From Armatimonadota bacterium (lineage in GTDB: Bacteria; Armatimonadota; Zipacnadia; Zipacnadales; JABUFB01): a stretch of 64,000 nt of DNA. The position numbers were made by a program, and so were the translations under genes. The stretch is taken from NCBI GenBank assembly GCA_013314775.1, contig JABUFB010000008.1, positions 496,001 through 560,000 of the forward strand, written 5' to 3'. Positions 61,012 through 64,000 of this stretch are shown one piece after another (the first letter of the stretch is position 1; the number at the start of each line of letters is the position of its first letter). The notes beneath the pieces were generated by a model, which saw only the letters and a program-made list of their open reading frames with translations, did not search any database and had not been told where the DNA came from.

Positions 61012-63114
61012 ATGCGTAGTCACACTGCGGTCCCGCTCGCCACGATGCTGATTCTGGGAGGCATTATGAGTGCTCAAGCGCAGTCTGTCATGTACCGTCC
61101 CGTCGCCACCAACAGCCACAGCGTCGACTTCCGAGACCCCGGCGACGGCTCGTGGGAGATCGTCACCACCGAACACGACCCATACGTGTTCCTGGAGCGG
61201 GTCTCCGGCCAACCAGGCCCGGAAGACACTGTTCTGGCTTTCGAATATGCCTGCCCCCAGGGCACCGACAGTGTGCAGGTCTACATCTTCCCGCCCCTCT
61301 CCGAGGCCAACAGCGTCAAGGGCCCCGGCCTCACGCTGGCCGAAGGCTGGACCTCGTACGCCATCGACCTGGAGCCTGTGCTGGACGCCCTGCAAGGCAA
61401 GTGGGAGGGCCTGCGTCTGGACCCCGGAAATCACGCGGGCCGAACCGTGCGCATTCGTAACATTGTCCTGCGCCCACCCACGGAGCGGGAACTGGAACTC
61501 AAGGCCCGCGCGGAGGCCCGCAAGCGGGAAGCGGTGGACCGGGACGCGCGCCTGCGCGAGTATCTGCAGGGCAAATTCCCTGCGCGCGTCAGCGAGGTGC
61601 GTGTGACTGCGGATGAGGTCACCGTCGCGGGCGACACCTGCGAGTCCGATGGACGCCTGCTTCTCGCCGAAGTGCCAATCTGGGCGGACATCACGCGGCT
61701 GCGTGAAGTCCCGACACTCACTGCGATCGAGAAACGCGGGAAGTTTCGAATCACCCTGCCACGGATGGAGGGCGCGCGGGACAGGATCTACTCACGCTGG
61801 GCGATCGTCAAGCGCGGCCGCCGACAGCTTACTCTCCTTTCGACCGGGCGCTACCCGGATGAGATTGTGCCCGAACAGAATATGCCTTTCGAAAAGCCTC
61901 GGGGGAAGAAGGGACTGGGGGGCTTCGGTCCGTGGGGCGACATCGTCAGCGACCTCGATGACCTGGACATCTCGGCGGTCACCGTCAATATCCTGCTCAA
62001 CGGGCTGATCGCCACCGTCCCCGGTGATGGACGCGCGGCCTTCGAGTTCGGCGGGCGGACGTGGTACATCAATGAGGGCACGGTGGCCCACCTCGACCGG
62101 ACGTTCGCGGAGACCAGCAAGCGGGGCATCATCGTCTCGGCCATCATCCTCCTGGCGCAGGGCCACAATGCCCCGGAAGGCGACTGGTCCCGCATCGTCG
62201 CACACCCGGACGCGGACCCGGCAGGCATTTTCGTGATGCCCAACATGGACAGCGAGGAGGGCGTGCTCGCTTACGCGGCTGCCCTTGATTACCTGGTCAA
62301 GCGCTACAGCCGGGAGGATAACAAGTACGGCCGCATCCACCACTTCATACTTCACAACGAGATCAACGCGGGCTGGGTGTGGACCAATGCGGGCGAGAAG
62401 ACCGATGTCTTGTATATGGATCTATACCATCGGTCCATGCGCCTGGCCCATCTCATCCTGCGACAGCGCGATGCCAACGGGAAGGCCTTCATCTCCCTGG
62501 AACACCACTGGAACATGAAGGGAGACCCGCACTTCTACACAGGAGCGGGCCTGCTGGACCTGCTCAATCAGTACTGCGCTGCCGAGGGCGATTTCGACTG
62601 GGCGCTGGCATTTCACCCGTACCCCGATTCGCTCTTCAACCCGCGCACGTGGGAGGACAAACACGTCACATTCTCCCTGGATACGCCGAAGATCACCTTC
62701 CGCAATCTCGAGGTACTCGAAGCCTGGGCGAAGCTGAAGTCCAACTGGTTCCGTGGCGAAACCCAGCGCACCGTGCATTGCACGGAACAGGGGCTCAATT
62801 CCCCGGACTACTCGGAGAAGTCTCTGCGCGACCAGGCGGCAGGCCTGGCATACACCTGGAAGAAGTTGAAGCGGCTGGACAGCATCGAGGCATTCCAGTA
62901 CCACGCGTGGCTGGACAACCGGCAGGAGTTCGGACTGCGCATCGGCCTGCGGAAATTCAGGGACGAACCCGGCGACCCCTGGGGACGCAAGCCGATCTGG
63001 TATGTTTTCGAGGCGATGGGCACGCCGCGCGAAGACGAGGTCTTCGAGCAATACAAGAGCGTGGTGGGCATAAAGGACTGGGACGATGTAATCTACAGTG
63101 GCCCCATCAGATAA
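61012..63114 (+). CDS. secreted DUF5722-like glycosidase
   Basis: 700 residues; AAGGAG upstream of ATG. Signal peptide (AVPLATMLILGGIMSAQAQ). An N-terminal jelly-roll-like domain (25-160, AFEYACPQGTDSVQVYIFPPL), a coil (ERELELKARAEARKREAVDRDARLREYLQG), then a beta-domain and a TIM barrel from ~310. HFILHNEINAGWVWTN (~445-460) and HCTEQGLN (~589-596) hold the likely acid/base and nucleophile Glu of clan GH-A. The motifs match DUF5722 proteins of unknown substrate. It ends the URO-D / GH101-like operon, 18 bases after the latter, and its end overlaps the convergent partial gene by 22 bases. Confidence 0.75.
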   Translation: MRSHTAVPLATMLILGGIMSAQAQSVMYRPVATNSHSVDFRDPGDGSWEIVTTEHDPYVFLERVSGQPGPEDTVLAFEYACPQGTDSVQVYIFPPLSEANSVKGPGLTLAEGWTSYAIDLEPVLDALQGKWEGLRLDPGNHAGRTVRIRNIVLRPPTERELELKARAEARKREAVDRDARLREYLQGKFPARVSEVRVTADEVTVAGDTCESDGRLLLAEVPIWADITRLREVPTLTAIEKRGKFRITLPRMEGARDRIYSRWAIVKRGRRQLTLLSTGRYPDEIVPEQNMPFEKPRGKKGLGGFGPWGDIVSDLDDLDISAVTVNILLNGLIATVPGDGRAAFEFGGRTWYINEGTVAHLDRTFAETSKRGIIVSAIILLAQGHNAPEGDWSRIVAHPDADPAGIFVMPNMDSEEGVLAYAAALDYLVKRYSREDNKYGRIHHFILHNEINAGWVWTNAGEKTDVLYMDLYHRSMRLAHLILRQRDANGKAFISLEHHWNMKGDPHFYTGAGLLDLLNQYCAAEGDFDWALAFHPYPDSLFNPRTWEDKHVTFSLDTPKITFRNLEVLEAWAKLKSNWFRGETQRTVHCTEQGLNSPDYSEKSLRDQAAGLAYTWKKLKRLDSIEAFQYHAWLDNRQEFGLRIGLRKFRDEPGDPWGRKPIWYVFEAMGTPREDEVFEQYKSVVGIKDWDDVIYSGPIR

Positions 63115-64000
63115 CCCGGGCCCGCCTCCTCAACTCGCGTCCAGTTCCGCAGCCTCAGCGCCACGATCTCGCCCTGTATGTCGTGAGCGTCCAGTCTGAT
63201 TGTGAGCAGCCCAGCCTCTGGCTGCCAGTCGGTGGCCTCCGCACGCACACCGGGGTTGTCCGTCTCTACAGCGACCGGTTCGGAGGCAAGCCTGATCCGC
63301 ACCGGTTGCGCTCCATACACCCGCATGTTCACCAGCATGCAGTCCCGGTGCATTGTGAGGCCCAGCACGCCGCAGGTCCCATCCCGGACAACCACAGGGG
63401 AAAGCGGTTGCGGACCGGTCTCGATGCGCAGCCGGTGAGTGCCCGGGGTTACGCCGCAAAGGCCCAGCAGTGCGTGGTGACCTGTTGCCCCGTACTGGGC
63501 TGGAACGGGCCCGTCGGTGATCACCCGCGACACGTGCTCGCCGGGCTTCAGTCTGAGCTTGAGCCAAAGCGGCCCGTCGCAGGCAATGTGCAGCAACTCA
63601 CTCGGAACACCGCTGGTATCCAGCACGACTTCCCCGTCTGATTGATCAACCCGCGCGAATGTATGCCAGACCCATTGCGAGAAGCACTCCGCCGAGCTGG
63701 CCGCGAGCATCATGTCGGACTGGGTGCCCACCGCGCGCAGGAACTCAACCCAGCGACTGACCGCGGCCGCGTTCTCATCCGGATCAGGCGACAGGATGTT
63801 GGGCCAGTGAATACCACAGATGCTGTTGCGCGTGAGTTCCACGGGCACCGTGTCGAAGACATTGTACGGGACCCCATTGCCCATTCGATCAATCACCAGC
63901 AGGCCGTGGTCCAGCGCGCCGTCAACTGCGATGAGTGGGCTGTGGGCGTGGAAGCCGCCCCCGAAAGGCGTGGAGCAGTACCGAACCTGTGCTTCCCGGA
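63093..64000 (-). CDS. partial gene, possible heparinase II/III-like C-terminal part
   Basis: The frame is open to the right edge, so the GTG at 63896 is probably internal; the visible part starts REAQVRYCSTPFGGGFHAHSPLIAVDGALDHGLLVID. The FGGG..HAH...L.VDG pattern is reminiscent of the heparinase II/III beta-sandwich active-site loop, and the rest is beta-rich (LWLKLRLKPGEHVSRVI, THRLRIETGPQPLSPVVV, CMLVNMRVYGAQPVRIRL). The assignment is weak. Start unknown, outside the window. Convergent with the DUF5722-like gene; the last 22 bases overlap its stop region. Confidence 0.45.
   Translation of the reverse strand, partial: REAQVRYCSTPFGGGFHAHSPLIAVDGALDHGLLVIDRMGNGVPYNVFDTVPVELTRNSICGIHWPNILSPDPDENAAAVSRWVEFLRAVGTQSDMMLAASSAECFSQWVWHTFARVDQSDGEVVLDTSGVPSELLHIACDGPLWLKLRLKPGEHVSRVITDGPVPAQYGATGHHALLGLCGVTPGTHRLRIETGPQPLSPVVVRDGTCGVLGLTMHRDCMLVNMRVYGAQPVRIRLASEPVAVETDNPGVRAEATDWQPEAGLLTIRLDAHDIQGEIVALRLRNWTRVEEAGPGYLMGPL

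Noticed and set aside
58750-61434. Two minus-strand open frames of 433 and 459 codons opposite the GH101-like and DUF5722-like genes
   Set aside because: Compositional shadows; the plus strand has signal peptides and catalytic motifs.
1-64000. Cobalamin riboswitch, tRNA, rRNA, CRISPR, insertion sequences
   Set aside because: Scanned intergenic stretches for B12-box-like GCCACTG, tRNA arms and repeats; matches found lay only inside coding regions or were absent.

Overview
The window is GC-rich bacterial DNA that looks chromosomal: about 36 protein genes, nearly all preceded by clear GGAGG-type ribosome binding sites, and no rRNA, tRNA, CRISPR array, transposase or phage gene that I could recognise. 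Gene content (many secreted and cytoplasmic TIM-barrel glycosidase-like proteins, a pectin-lyase-like giant, a heparinase-like lyase, an EF-hand-tailed sulfatase and many uroporphyrinogen-decarboxylase-like (URO-D) proteins) suggests an uncultured polysaccharide-degrading bacterium of the Armatimonadota / Planctomycetota / Hydrogenedentota kind. The phylum is an inference; no marker gene is present. A glycyl-radical enzyme and possible corrinoid-type methyltransferases point to an anaerobic or micro-oxic lifestyle.

Layout. 0-8 kb: a truncated META-domain gene with a strong terminator, a GH106-like glycosidase, a secreted heparinase II/III-like lyase with an uncharacterised secreted partner, and a SUMF1-fold protein. 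8-19 kb: a block without signal peptides (TIM-barrel glycosidase, URO-D protein coupled by an ATGA overlap, GH2 enzyme, an alpha/alpha-barrel-like protein with a four-cysteine knot, a lactonase, another URO-D protein). 19-34 kb: mainly secreted enzymes (Asp-box sialidase-like, GH42-like, two DUF4091/GH123-like proteins, another GH42-like protein) plus a URO-D gene. 34-44.7 kb: a minus-strand operon kelch protein - URO-D - glycyl-radical enzyme - URO-D - PL26-like lyase. 45-45.5 kb: two tandem micro-membrane-proteins. 45.6-52.2 kb: minus-strand MttB-like methyltransferase, class-III aminotransferase, Tat-exported sulfatase, an RNase-H-like hypothetical and a secreted helical hypothetical with the only near-consensus promoter. 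52.4-63.1 kb: plus-strand secreted glycosidase-like proteins, a DMT transporter, URO-D, GH101-like and DUF5722-like enzymes. The right edge cuts a minus-strand gene.

How it may work together: secreted lyases, glycosidases and a sulfatase would break complex, probably pectin- or glycosaminoglycan-like, sulfated or methylated glycans; cytoplasmic glycosidases finish the oligomers; six URO-D paralogues, one MttB-like protein and the radical enzyme could remove methyl or other substituents. The last step is hypothesis. No TonB/SusCD, ABC importer or transcription regulator is visible. Family calls rest on reading motifs by eye; no database search was run.
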